Part shown: in pieces, positions 32,983 through 41,194 of the stretch
Position numbering within the stretch: position 1 is the stretch's first letter
Layout of the letters: each line of letters starts with the position of its first letter
Origin: Rhodococcus sp. (in: high G+C Gram-positive bacteria)
Lineage (GTDB): Bacteria > Actinomycetota > Actinomycetes > Mycobacteriales > Mycobacteriaceae
DNA: 52,104 nt
Assembly: GCA_004211695.1 (NCBI GenBank)
Contig: SEEV01000004.1
Span: 1 to 52,104 of the forward strand
Reading direction: 5' to 3'
Program-made: the position numbers and the translations under genes
The notes under the pieces: model-generated
What the model was told of the DNA's origin: nothing
Seen by the model: only the letters and a program-made list of their open reading frames with translations
The model's database searches: none

Positions 32983-34161
32983 ATGACCTCCAACTCGATC
33001 GGTGTCGCCGTCATCGGCGGCGGCATGGCCGGACGAGCGCACGCCGCCGGATACCGGACCGCGTCGACCCTGTTCGGCACCGACCGGCCCGACGTGCGGT
33101 TGGTTGCCATCGCCGACACCAACGAGGCCGTCGCCGACGACACCGCCAAGCGGTACGGCTACGAGCGGGCCGAGTACAGCTGGCAGGCGATCGCCGAATC
33201 GCCCGACATCGACGCGGTCAGCGTCGTCGTCGCCAACCAGCTGCACCGGGAGATCGTCGAAGGACTCCTCGCCGCCGGGAAGCACGTGCTGTGCGAGAAG
33301 CCCCTGGCCGGCTCGATTTCGGACGCCGAAGCCATGGTTGCGGCCGCGGCGGACGCCGACACGATCGCGACGGTCGGGTACACCTACCGCCGGTCGCCCG
33401 CGATCCAGGCCATCCGGGACGAACTCGCGACGGGCCGCCTCGGCGACATCATCCACTTCAACGGGCACTACTGGTGCGACTACGCGCTCGACCCCACCTC
33501 GCCGATCACGTGGCGGTACCGCGGCGGCCCCGGGACCGGCGCTCTCGCGGACGTCGGCAGTCACCTGCTCGACATGGCCGAATTCGTGTGCGGCCCCATC
33601 GTCGAGATCAGTGGGGCAACCTTCACCACGGTGATCACCGAGCGTCCCGTGCCGGCCGGAGTCACGTACGGCCACACCAAGGCCGAGACCACCGGTGAGA
33701 TGGCGCCCGTCGAGAACGAGGACCTCGCCACGTTCACCGCGCGCTTCCAGAACGGCGCCGTCGGCACGTTCTCCGCTTCCCGTGTCGCGCACCAGCTTCC
33801 GGACGGCCTCGGATTCGAGCTGTTCGGGACGTCCGGCTCGGCGGCGTTCGACCTGGCTCGCGCCGCGGAGTTCTCGGTGTCCAGCGAGGGCCTCGACCCC
33901 ACCGTCAACGGACAGCGACGGGTGATCGTCGGACCGCAGCACCCGTACATCCAGGGTGGTCTGCCGATGGACGCCGGCGGCGTCGGGCACGGCAAGGCCG
34001 AGTTCTTCGCGTACCAGGCCCGGGCTTTCCTCGACCAGATCGCCGGCATCGACAACCTGGGACCGCTGCCGTCGTTCGCCCACGCCCTGCGCGGCATGCA
34101 GATCGTCACCGCCGTCGCGGAGTCCGCCCGCTCCCACGGGGCAGCCGTCAAGATCGGCTGA
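32983..34161 (+). CDS. Gfo/Idh/MocA family dehydrogenase (module 1)
   Basis: 392 residues. The N-terminal Rossmann fold has GGGMAGRAHAAGY for NAD(P), and CEKPLAG is the conserved catalytic-lysine motif. The C-terminal domain (about 135-370) is of the MocA/Idh type with GSHLLDMAEF. It oxidises a sugar, inositol or related polyol; the substrate is unknown. The next gene, a sugar isomerase-like protein, starts 40 bases later. It is preceded by a promoter with a LacI operator. Confidence 0.87.
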   Translation: MTSNSIGVAVIGGGMAGRAHAAGYRTASTLFGTDRPDVRLVAIADTNEAVADDTAKRYGYERAEYSWQAIAESPDIDAVSVVVANQLHREIVEGLLAAGKHVLCEKPLAGSISDAEAMVAAAADADTIATVGYTYRRSPAIQAIRDELATGRLGDIIHFNGHYWCDYALDPTSPITWRYRGGPGTGALADVGSHLLDMAEFVCGPIVEISGATFTTVITERPVPAGVTYGHTKAETTGEMAPVENEDLATFTARFQNGAVGTFSASRVAHQLPDGLGFELFGTSGSAAFDLARAAEFSVSSEGLDPTVNGQRRVIVGPQHPYIQGGLPMDAGGVGHGKAEFFAYQARAFLDQIAGIDNLGPLPSFAHALRGMQIVTAVAESARSHGAAVKIG

Positions 34162-34201
34162 CCCCGTCACCTCGCCCGAACCTCACCATGAAGGACCACT
34201 C

Positions 34202-35203
34202 ATGAAACTCGGTGTGTACACCGCAATCCTGCACGACCGCAGCCTCCGCGAGGCGCTGGAGACCATCGCCTCCCTCGGACTCGACGGCGCGGAGATCAAC
34301 GCCGGCGGCTTCATCGGCACCCCGCACCTTCCCGTCAAAGAGCTTCTTGCCGGCGAGGTGTCGCCGCAGGAGTACCTGAAGGTGTTCGACGAGACTGGCG
34401 TGTCGATCGCCGGCCTGAACTGCAACGGCAACCCGCTGCACGCCGATCCAGAGGTCGGCCCCGAGGACGCCGAGGACCTGCGCAACGCGATCCGCGTCGC
34501 CGGACTGCTCGGCGTCGACCGGGTGGTCGCCATGTCCGGGCTGCCCGCGGCCCACCCCGGCGGTCAGTGGCCGGCATGGCACGTGAACACCTGGGACAGT
34601 GGCTATCTCGACTCCCTCGACTACCAATGGGATCAGGTCGCGGTGCCGTTCTGGAAGGAGATCGACGCGCTCGCCCGCGAGAACGGCGTCAAGGTCGCGA
34701 TCGAGATGCACCCCCAGAACCTCGTGTTCAACCCGCCGACCCTGAAGCGTCTGGTGGAGAAGACCGGCGCGACGAACGTCGGCGCGGAGATGGACCCGTC
34801 GCATCTGTTCTGGCAGGGCATCGACCCGGTCGCCGCGATCGACTGGCTCGGCGACCTCGTCTTCCACGCCGCGGCGAAAGACACCCGGATCAACGACAAC
34901 TGCAAGATCTACGGTGTCCTCGACGACCGGTTCACCCGGATCCCCGCCGACCAGAACCCCACCGGACTCGGCGGCAAGCACGTGGTCAACAAGTGGCCCG
35001 AGGACTCGGCGTGGGACTTCGTCGCCGTCGGACGCGGACACGACGTCGACTTCTGGTCCCGGTTCCTCGCGGCCCTGCAGAAGGTCGACCCCGACATGGC
35101 CGTCAACATCGAACACGAGGACGTCGAACTGGGTCAGCTCGAAGGACTGCAGGTCGCGGCCCGCACCCTGCAGGAAGCCGCGTCCGCGGCAGCAGCGCGG
35201 TAA
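34202..35203 (+). CDS. TIM-barrel sugar isomerase/epimerase (xylose isomerase-like fold, module 1)
   Basis: 333 residues from ATG 34202, after GAAGGACC. The xylose isomerase-like TIM barrel shows likely metal ligands in AIEMHPQ, GAEMDPSHLFWQ, FHAAAKDTR and NIEHEDVE. The family includes sugar phosphate isomerases, epimerases and ketodeoxy-inositol enzymes. With the upstream dehydrogenase it forms a short catabolic operon in which a keto sugar from the first step is probably isomerised. The exact substrate is unknown. It converges on a LysR gene with a 3-base gap. Confidence 0.85.
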   Translation: MKLGVYTAILHDRSLREALETIASLGLDGAEINAGGFIGTPHLPVKELLAGEVSPQEYLKVFDETGVSIAGLNCNGNPLHADPEVGPEDAEDLRNAIRVAGLLGVDRVVAMSGLPAAHPGGQWPAWHVNTWDSGYLDSLDYQWDQVAVPFWKEIDALARENGVKVAIEMHPQNLVFNPPTLKRLVEKTGATNVGAEMDPSHLFWQGIDPVAAIDWLGDLVFHAAAKDTRINDNCKIYGVLDDRFTRIPADQNPTGLGGKHVVNKWPEDSAWDFVAVGRGHDVDFWSRFLAALQKVDPDMAVNIEHEDVELGQLEGLQVAARTLQEAASAAAAR

Positions 35204-35206
35204 GGA

Positions 35207-36100
35207 TCACGTCGCGGGAGGCGTATCCCGGCGCCCTGCGGTCAAACGGTCCAGGACCAACCGCAGCGGCGGCCAGGTAGACCTCCCGCGGCGGGTCACG
35301 GCGTATGCCGTCAGCACGACCTGCGGGTCGGCGAGCGGGAGGACCGTGACCTCGCTGCGGGTGGGACGGTCTGCGGGGAGCAGGCCCACCCCGTAGCCGG
35401 CGGTGATGAGGTCTTCGACGAGATCGAGGCTGTCGATCTGGTGGGCGATCCGTGGGGTGAAACCGGCGAGTGACGCCAGCGTGCGGACGGCGTCCTCGTC
35501 GGCGGTGTTGCGGGAGTTCACGATCCACGGCGAGTCCGCATACGCCGCGACCTCGGCAGGTGTGTTTTCGGCGGGCGAGGGGACGCCGAGCCCCCACGGC
35601 GTCGACCACAGCGGGACGGCCTCGAGCGCGGCGCCGGGTGACGCCGGCGCCAGGTTGTAGTCGTAGGTCAGGGCGAGATCGAGTTCGTCGTCGGCGAGCA
35701 ACGCGAAGGCCTCGACGGGTTCGTATTCGCTGATCACCACGTCCACCTGCGCGTGGGTGCGGGCCAGTTCGGCCACGACCGGCAGCAGCGACACGCGGAT
35801 GCCGGTCGCGAAACCCCCGACGCGCAGGGTGCCGGCAGGTTCGGCGTGGGGGTCGAAGTCGAGTCGGGCGGCGTCGACGGCCGCCAGGATCGTGACGGCG
35901 TGGTCGGCCAACCGGCGGCCGGCCGGGGTCAGCCGCACCCGTCGGCCGACCGGTTCGACGAGTTGCGCACCCGTCTCCTTCGCCAGGGCGGCGATCTGCT
36001 GGGACACCGTCGAGGTGGTCAGCCGGTGTGTCTCGGCGACCTCGCGCATCGAGCCGAGACGCGACAGTTCGAGCAGGAGATGCAGGCGTCGGGTATCCAC
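35207..36100 (-). CDS. LysR family regulator
   Basis: 297 residues starting MDTRRLHLLLELSRLGSM. The N-terminal helix-turn-helix has VAETHRLTTSTVSQQIAAL, and the substrate-binding domain spans about 87-290. It is divergent from the EamA exporter gene with 83 bases between starts, so it probably controls that exporter. The gap holds the inverted repeat AATTG-TCCG-CAATT (36106-36119), which does not have the standard T-N11-A form. Confidence 0.87.
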   Translation of the reverse strand: MDTRRLHLLLELSRLGSMREVAETHRLTTSTVSQQIAALAKETGAQLVEPVGRRVRLTPAGRRLADHAVTILAAVDAARLDFDPHAEPAGTLRVGGFATGIRVSLLPVVAELARTHAQVDVVISEYEPVEAFALLADDELDLALTYDYNLAPASPGAALEAVPLWSTPWGLGVPSPAENTPAEVAAYADSPWIVNSRNTADEDAVRTLASLAGFTPRIAHQIDSLDLVEDLITAGYGVGLLPADRPTRSEVTVLPLADPQVVLTAYAVTRRGRSTWPPLRLVLDRLTAGRRDTPPAT

Positions 36101-36183
36101 CGCACAATTGTCCGCAATTTCCGAACGGTTTGTCCATGAAAGTCACGTGGACGTGAACGGTCGTGGTGGATTTGAATCCTGGC

Positions 36184-37095
36184 ATGACCAGGAACTCGAC
36201 TCACGTCGGCGCGATGATGGCGCTCACGTCGATGCTGTGCGTGCAGATCGGACTCGCGATCTCCGTGGGCGTGTCCGAACGCGTGGGCGCCGAGGGTGCC
36301 GCCTGGCTGCGTCTGGCGTGGGCGGGGGTTCTGCTGGTCGTGATCGTGCGTCCCCGCCCGAAGGCGTTCACGGGTTCGTCCCTCGGCGCCTGTGTCCTGC
36401 TCGGGGTGGTCACGGCGGCCGTCACCATGCTGTTCATGGCCGCGGTGGAGCGGATACCGCTGGGAACCGCCAGCGCACTCGAGTTCCTCGGGCCCCTCGG
36501 CGTCGCCGTCCTGCACGGGCGAGGCCGCCTGAAGTGGCCGGCGCTGGCGGCCGTCGGTGTCGTACTTCTGACACAACCGTGGGTCGGCGGAGTCGATCCC
36601 GTCGGAATCCTGTTCGCCCTCGGCGCGGCCGGGTGCTGGGCGCTCTACATCGTGCTGACCCAGCGGGTGGGCGACGAGGTGGCCGGCATCAGCGGGCTCG
36701 CGGTGTCGATGCCGGTCGCCGGTCTGGTGGCGACCGCCGTGGGCGGGCCGTCGATGCTCGGGCAGATGACACCGGAACTGTTGCTCATGGGGCTGGGTCT
36801 GGCGATTCTTCTGCCGGTCGTGCCGTTCACCCTCGAGATGCTCGCCCTGCGCCGGCTCACCACGGCGGCGTTCGGGACTCTGATGAGCCTCGAACCGGCG
36901 TTCGCTCTGATCATCGGGCTCGTCGTGTTGCACCAGGTTCCGGACCATTGGGCCGTGGCCGGGATCGGCTTCGTGGTCGCGGCGGGCATCGGAGCGGCCC
37001 GGGCGGGGGCCCGGTCGTCGCCTGACACACCGCAGCCGCCGCCGACCTGCTACCTTGAACGTCGTTCAAGTGTGCAGCAAGAGGAGTCGTCGTGA
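36184..37095 (+). CDS. EamA family (RhtA-like) metabolite exporter
   Basis: 303 residues from ATG 36184; a GTG at 36163 would add 7. There are about ten hydrophobic helices in two EamA halves, with [19 protein letters not shown] and [19 protein letters not shown], as in threonine/homoserine exporter RhtA. The last 30 residues are hydrophilic and poorly family-like. The DNA coding for them contains the BioQ-like palindrome in front of bioY, so this tail may exist only because no earlier stop is present. It overlaps bioY by 4 bases. The exported compound is unknown. Confidence 0.82.
   Translation: MTRNSTHVGAMMALTSMLCVQIGLAISVGVSERVGAEGAAWLRLAWAGVLLVVIVRPRPKAFTGSSLGACVLLGVVTAAVTMLFMAAVERIPLGTASALEFLGPLGVAVLHGRGRLKWPALAAVGVVLLTQPWVGGVDPVGILFALGAAGCWALYIVLTQRVGDEVAGISGLAVSMPVAGLVATAVGGPSMLGQMTPELLLMGLGLAILLPVVPFTLEMLALRRLTTAAFGTLMSLEPAFALIIGLVVLHQVPDHWAVAGIGFVVAAGIGAARAGARSSPDTPQPPPTCYLERRSSVQQEESS
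37054..37070. promoter_or_regulatory. BioQ-like operator before bioY
   Basis: CTTGAACGTCGTTCAAG is a perfect palindrome (7-base arms, 3-base centre) 22 bases upstream of the bioY GTG. It contains TGAAC-N3-GTT, close to TGAAC-N3-GTTAC described for the TetR-type biotin regulator BioQ of corynebacteria. A TACCTT (37051-37056) overlapping its left end could be a -10 box. No BioQ gene is in the window. Confidence 0.6.
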
Positions 37096-37676
37096 CAGGT
37101 GTTGGGAGTGCTCGGGTGTCGAGACTCGGTATTTCGGCGCGGGACATGGCGCAGATCGCGGTGTTCGCCGCGCTGATCGCAGCCCTGGGGCTACCCGGCG
37201 CGATCACGGTCGGATTCAGCGGTGTGCCGATCACGCTGCAGACCCTCGGCGTCATCCTCGCCGGCGCGGTCCTCGGGGCGCGCAAGGGCACGGCCGCCGT
37301 CGGCGTCTTCCTCGCGCTCACCCTGATCGGCCTGCCGTTGCTGTCCGGTGGCCGCACCGGACTGACGGCGCTCGCCGGACCCAGCGCCGGCTACCTCATC
37401 GGCTGGATTCCCGCGACGCTGGTCATCGGCCTTCTCACGGCCCGCATCCTGCCGAAGTACCCGCTCGCTCTCGGTCTGCTGATCAACGCCCTCGGTGGGA
37501 TCGTCGTCATCTACGTGTTCGGCACCATCGGACTTCTGCTCCGCACCGATCTGGGTGTCGGCGCCGCCATCACCACCAACTTCGCGTTCATCCCCGGTGA
37601 CCTGCTGAAGGTTGTCGTCGCGACCGTCGTCGCCAAGAGTGTGCACCGCGCGTACCCGGGCCTGATTCGTACGTGA
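37092..37676 (+). CDS. bioY: Biotin transporter S component BioY
   Basis: 194 residues from GTG 37092, with AGAGGAG 6 bases upstream. Six hydrophobic helices are visible. The BioY motifs [34 protein letters not shown] and the C-terminal FIPGDLLK are all present. BioY binds biotin in the membrane and gains high affinity with the ATPase BioM and the T component BioN, both encoded three and four genes downstream. It overlaps EamA at the start and the AMP ligase at the end by GTGA. The BioQ-like palindrome suggests induction when biotin is scarce. Confidence 0.93.
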   Translation: MTGVGSARVSRLGISARDMAQIAVFAALIAALGLPGAITVGFSGVPITLQTLGVILAGAVLGARKGTAAVGVFLALTLIGLPLLSGGRTGLTALAGPSAGYLIGWIPATLVIGLLTARILPKYPLALGLLINALGGIVVIYVFGTIGLLLRTDLGVGAAITTNFAFIPGDLLKVVVATVVAKSVHRAYPGLIRT

Positions 37677-38794
37677 GTTCCGAACTCGGCGGCGCCGGCG
37701 ATCAGCCCGCCATCGACGTCGACGGCCGCACGTACACGTACGACCAGCTCGACCGCGCGATCGAGCAGTGGATCGACGAGCACGGCCCACGCGCATCCGT
37801 CTACGACGCGTCCGCGTTGCCGGTCGCGGACGCGTTGATCTGCGTCTGCGCCGCCGCGAGGCAGGGAACCGCGGTGATCGTCGAGAACCCGGAGGCACGC
37901 CCCGCCCGCGCGGAGGTTCCGCCGTCGGCCTTTCTGCTGGTGGCAACGTCCGGCTCGACCGGCAGGCCACGTCCCCTCGCGCGCACCGCGGCGTCCTGGT
38001 TCGACAGCTTCCCCGCCTTCACCGCCATCACCGGGATCCACGCCGCGGACCGAGTGCTGATCACGGGACCGCTGCACGCCACGATGCACCTGTTCGGCGC
38101 GGTGCACGCCCTGTGGCGAGGCGCGTGTGTCACCGACGATCCGTCGGAGGCGACGGTCGTGCACGCCGTCCCCGCCGTTCTTCGCGACGTCGTGGGCAAG
38201 GCCCCGAAACTGCGTACGGCCGTCGTTGCCGGCACCGCCCTGGACGACGGCGCCCGCGCGGTGGCGGACGGCATCGAGATCGTCGAGTACTACGGGGCCG
38301 CGGAACTCTCACTCGTCGCGGCGCGGCGGGTTCCGGAGCCGCTCCGGCTGCTGGACGGCGTCGACGCCGACATCCACGACGGTCTGCTGTACGTCCGTTC
38401 CCCGTACAGCGTGATCGGAGCCCCGGTCTGGTTCGGGGTCGGCGACCTGGCGGAACTCGGTGAGAACGGCGAGCTGACGGTGCGCGGCCGGGGCGAATCC
38501 GCGATCAACGTCGGCGGCACCACAGTGGTGGCCGAGGACGTCGAGCGCATCCTCGAGACGCTCGTCGGCGTCGGTGCCGCCGCCGTGGTCGGATCGCCGC
38601 ACTCGGTGCTCGGCGAGACGGTCACCGCCGTGGTCGAACTCGACGGCACCGCCGGAATCGAGGACGTCCGCTCGCGCGCGCGCCGGGTGCTGACGAAGGA
38701 AGCGATGCCCCGCCGCTGGGTGCGGATCGAGTCACTGCCGCGCACCGCCAGTGGGAAGGTCGCCCGAGGCCGAGTGAGAGACTTGCTGGCATGA
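37673..38794 (+). CDS. Short AMP-dependent acyl ligase in the biotin operon
   Basis: 373 residues from GTG 37673, much shorter than the usual 500-550 of acyl-CoA synthetases. The phosphate loop is TSGSTGRPRP, the A5-like motif is YYGAAE, and the C-terminal lysine is in PRTASGKVARG. Much of the N-terminal subdomain before the phosphate loop is reduced. It should activate a carboxylic acid as the adenylate and perhaps the CoA thioester. It overlaps bioY and the thiolase gene by 4 bases each, so it is firmly part of the biotin operon. The substrate is unknown; biotin, a biotin vitamer or a pimelate-like precursor are all possible. Confidence 0.82.
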   Translation: MSSELGGAGDQPAIDVDGRTYTYDQLDRAIEQWIDEHGPRASVYDASALPVADALICVCAAARQGTAVIVENPEARPARAEVPPSAFLLVATSGSTGRPRPLARTAASWFDSFPAFTAITGIHAADRVLITGPLHATMHLFGAVHALWRGACVTDDPSEATVVHAVPAVLRDVVGKAPKLRTAVVAGTALDDGARAVADGIEIVEYYGAAELSLVAARRVPEPLRLLDGVDADIHDGLLYVRSPYSVIGAPVWFGVGDLAELGENGELTVRGRGESAINVGGTTVVAEDVERILETLVGVGAAAVVGSPHSVLGETVTAVVELDGTAGIEDVRSRARRVLTKEAMPRRWVRIESLPRTASGKVARGRVRDLLA

Positions 38795-39918
38795 GCTCTG
38801 TCCCTGTTCTGGTGGCGCCGCGTCGGACGCCGATCGGCAATGCCGGGCACGGGTTCGCCGATCTGACCACCACCGATCTGGCTGCCCCCGTGTTGCGCGA
38901 GGTTCTGGCGTCGCTGCGGGGGGCGGGTATCGACGCGGACGTCGACGACGTCGTGCTCGGCAACTGCCTCGGTCCGGGCGGTGATCCGGCGCGGGTCGCG
39001 GCCCTGCGGGCGGGACTGGGTGTGGAGGTTCCGGGTGTCACCGTCGACCGGCAGTGCGGTTCCGGACTCGACGCGGTGATGCAGGCCGCGCTGCGCGTGC
39101 GCAGCGGCGCCGACGAGCTGATCCTGGCGGGTGGCGTCGAATCGGCGAGCACCGCGCCGTGGCGGTTCTGGCCGCCGGTCGCGGGCGCCGATCCGGTGCG
39201 GTACACCCGCGCCCCCTTTGCACCAGAAGGTTTTCCCGACCCCGACATGGGTGTGGCCGCGGACGATCTCGCGCGGGTTCGCGGCATCAGCCGGGAGCGG
39301 CAGGACGCATACGCGGCGCGTTCGCACACGCTCGCCGCGGCGGCCGACTTCTCGTCGGAGATCGTGCCGATCGGCGACCTCGGGCGGGACCAGCGCATTC
39401 GGGCCGGCATGACCGAGGCCCGGCTCGCGCGACTGCGCCCCAGTTTCGGTGCCGGCGGAACGGCGACGGCGGGGAACTCGTGCGGCATCTCGGACGGCGC
39501 CGCGGTGCTGGCGGTGACCACCGAATCATTCGCTGCCGGACTGCCGGCGTTGCGGATACTCGGCTCGGCCGTCGCGGGATCGGACCCGGCGCTGCCCGGA
39601 CTCGGCCCGGTTCCCGCGATCCGCAAGCTCCTGAAGAGGACCGGATACGACGTGGCCGATCTGGGCGTCGTGGAGATCACCGAGGCGTTCGCGTCGGTGG
39701 TGCTGGCCGTGTCGGACGAACTCGGTCTGGACGAATCCGTGATCTGCCCGCAGGGCGGCGCCATCGCCATGGGACATCCGTGGGGTGCGTCCGGGGCGAT
39801 CCTGTTGGTGCGCTTGGCAAGTCAGATGCTCCGCGAAGACGGACCCACGCTCGGACTCGCGGCGTGCGCCATCGGCGGCGGCCAGGGCATCGCCATGCTC
39901 GTGGAGCGCATGTCGTGA
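38791..39918 (+). CDS. Thiolase family acyltransferase in the biotin operon
   Basis: 375 residues. The catalytic Cys is in DRQCGSGLDA, the active-site His in GGAIAMGHPWGASG, and the second Cys in ACAIGGGQG, so all thiolase catalytic residues are kept. It is somewhat shorter than typical thiolases (about 390-400). It could cleave a beta-ketoacyl-CoA or condense two acyl-CoAs. It overlaps the ligase before it and bioM after it by 4 bases each. No dehydrogenase or hydratase is present in the operon, so if it works in chain shortening the other steps must come from elsewhere. Confidence 0.87.
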   Translation: MSSVPVLVAPRRTPIGNAGHGFADLTTTDLAAPVLREVLASLRGAGIDADVDDVVLGNCLGPGGDPARVAALRAGLGVEVPGVTVDRQCGSGLDAVMQAALRVRSGADELILAGGVESASTAPWRFWPPVAGADPVRYTRAPFAPEGFPDPDMGVAADDLARVRGISRERQDAYAARSHTLAAAADFSSEIVPIGDLGRDQRIRAGMTEARLARLRPSFGAGGTATAGNSCGISDGAAVLAVTTESFAAGLPALRILGSAVAGSDPALPGLGPVPAIRKLLKRTGYDVADLGVVEITEAFASVVLAVSDELGLDESVICPQGGAIAMGHPWGASGAILLVRLASQMLREDGPTLGLAACAIGGGQGIAMLVERMS

Positions 39919-40595
39919 GTGAGATCGTCTTCGACTCGGTGAGCCATGCCTTCGGCGACCGCCGGGTGCTGCGCGGCGTCGACCTCCGGTTCTCGGAACG
40001 CCGCGTCGGCATCATCGGATCCAACGGTTCCGGCAAGTCGACCCTGGCGCGGATGATCAACGGGTTGCTGAAACCCACCTCCGGCACCGTCACGGTCGAC
40101 GGCATCGACGCCGCGAAGAAGGGTGCGCAGGTGCGGCGCAAGGTCGGGTTCGTGTTCACCGACCCGGACACCCAGATCGTCATGCCCACGGTGTCCGAGG
40201 ACCTGGCGTTCTCGCTGCGGCGGTCGGGTCTGAGCAAGCCGGAGGTCGCGGCCCGCGTCGAGGAGATCCTGGTCCGGTTCCGGCTCGACAAGCACGCCGA
40301 GCATCCCGCGCACCTGCTGTCCGGCGGGCAGAAGCAGCTGCTCGCGATCGGTGCCGTCCTCATCCGCAGGCCCGAGGTGATCATCGCCGACGAGCCGACC
40401 ACGCTGCTGGATCTGCGCAACGCCCGCGTCGTCGCCGACGCACTCGATTCGATGGATCAACAGGTGATCGTCGTGACGCACCAACTGGCGCTGCTGGAGA
40501 GTTTCGAACGGGTCATCGTCATCGACGACGGACTCGTCGCGTTCGACGGCAGCCCCGACGACGCCGTACCCGCCTACCGGGCGTTGGTCGAATGA
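39915..40595 (+). CDS. bioM: Energy-coupling ATPase BioM
   Basis: 226 residues from GTG 39915. Walker A is GSNGSGKST, the Q-loop region FVFTDPDTQIV is typical of ECF ATPases, the signature is LLSGGQKQ, and Walker B is VIIADEPTT. It powers the BioY transporter with BioN. It overlaps thiolase and bioN by 4 bases each. The DPDTQ segment and its pairing with a CbiQ-type T component distinguish it from ordinary importers. Confidence 0.92.
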   Translation: MSEIVFDSVSHAFGDRRVLRGVDLRFSERRVGIIGSNGSGKSTLARMINGLLKPTSGTVTVDGIDAAKKGAQVRRKVGFVFTDPDTQIVMPTVSEDLAFSLRRSGLSKPEVAARVEEILVRFRLDKHAEHPAHLLSGGQKQLLAIGAVLIRRPEVIIADEPTTLLDLRNARVVADALDSMDQQVIVVTHQLALLESFERVIVIDDGLVAFDGSPDDAVPAYRALVE

Positions 40596-41194
40596 TCGGC
40601 CTGTACCGGCCCGGCGACTCGCTTCTGCACAGGATGCCGGCCGGCCTGAAACTGGTGCTGTTGATCGTGTCGATCCTGGTGGCCACGGTGTTCGTTCGGA
40701 CCCCGCTCGAGGTCGGTGTCGTCGTCCTGGCGGTGGGGGCTTTGTTCGCGGTGGCCCGCATTCCGTGGTCCGTTGCGGTCGCGCAGTTGCGTCCGGTGGT
40801 GTGGATGTTGTTGATCATCGCCGTGTTCCAGGTGTGGATCACTTCGCCCGCACGCGCCGTCGTCGTGTGCGGGGTGCTGCTGATCTCGGTGGCGCTCGCG
40901 GCGCTGGTCACGCTCACCACCCGGGTGACGGACATGCTCGACACCGTGTCGCGCGCACTCGGGCCGCTGCGGCGGTTCGGGGTCGATCCGGATCGGATCG
41001 GTCTGCTGCTCGCATTGGCGATCCGATGCATCCCGCTGCTGACCGGGATCGTGCAGGAGGTGGCGCAGGCGCGTAAGGCCCGCGGGTTGCAGTGGTCGAT
41101 GACGGCGCTCGCCACGCCCGTCCTGGTCCGCGCACTGCGGACCGCCGACGCGATGGGTGACGCCCTCGTCGCGCGGGGAGTGGACGATGACTGA
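40592..41194 (+). CDS. bioN: Energy-coupling T component BioN (CbiQ family)
   Basis: 200 residues with about five hydrophobic helices. The coupling motif of the T component is in VAQARKARGLQ near the C-terminus (Ala-Arg-x-x-x-Arg pattern), where it contacts the ATPase. The N-terminus LYRPGDSLLHRMPAGLKL is typical for the family. It joins BioM to BioY. It overlaps bioM by 4 bases and the following ligase gene by 8 bases. Confidence 0.9.
   Translation: MIGLYRPGDSLLHRMPAGLKLVLLIVSILVATVFVRTPLEVGVVVLAVGALFAVARIPWSVAVAQLRPVVWMLLIIAVFQVWITSPARAVVVCGVLLISVALAALVTLTTRVTDMLDTVSRALGPLRRFGVDPDRIGLLLALAIRCIPLLTGIVQEVAQARKARGLQWSMTALATPVLVRALRTADAMGDALVARGVDDD

Noticed and set aside
36106-36119. AATTG-TCCG-CAATT as an operator for the LysR gene next to EamA
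   Set aside because: It lacks the T-N11-A spacing and is short; kept only as a remark in the gene entry.
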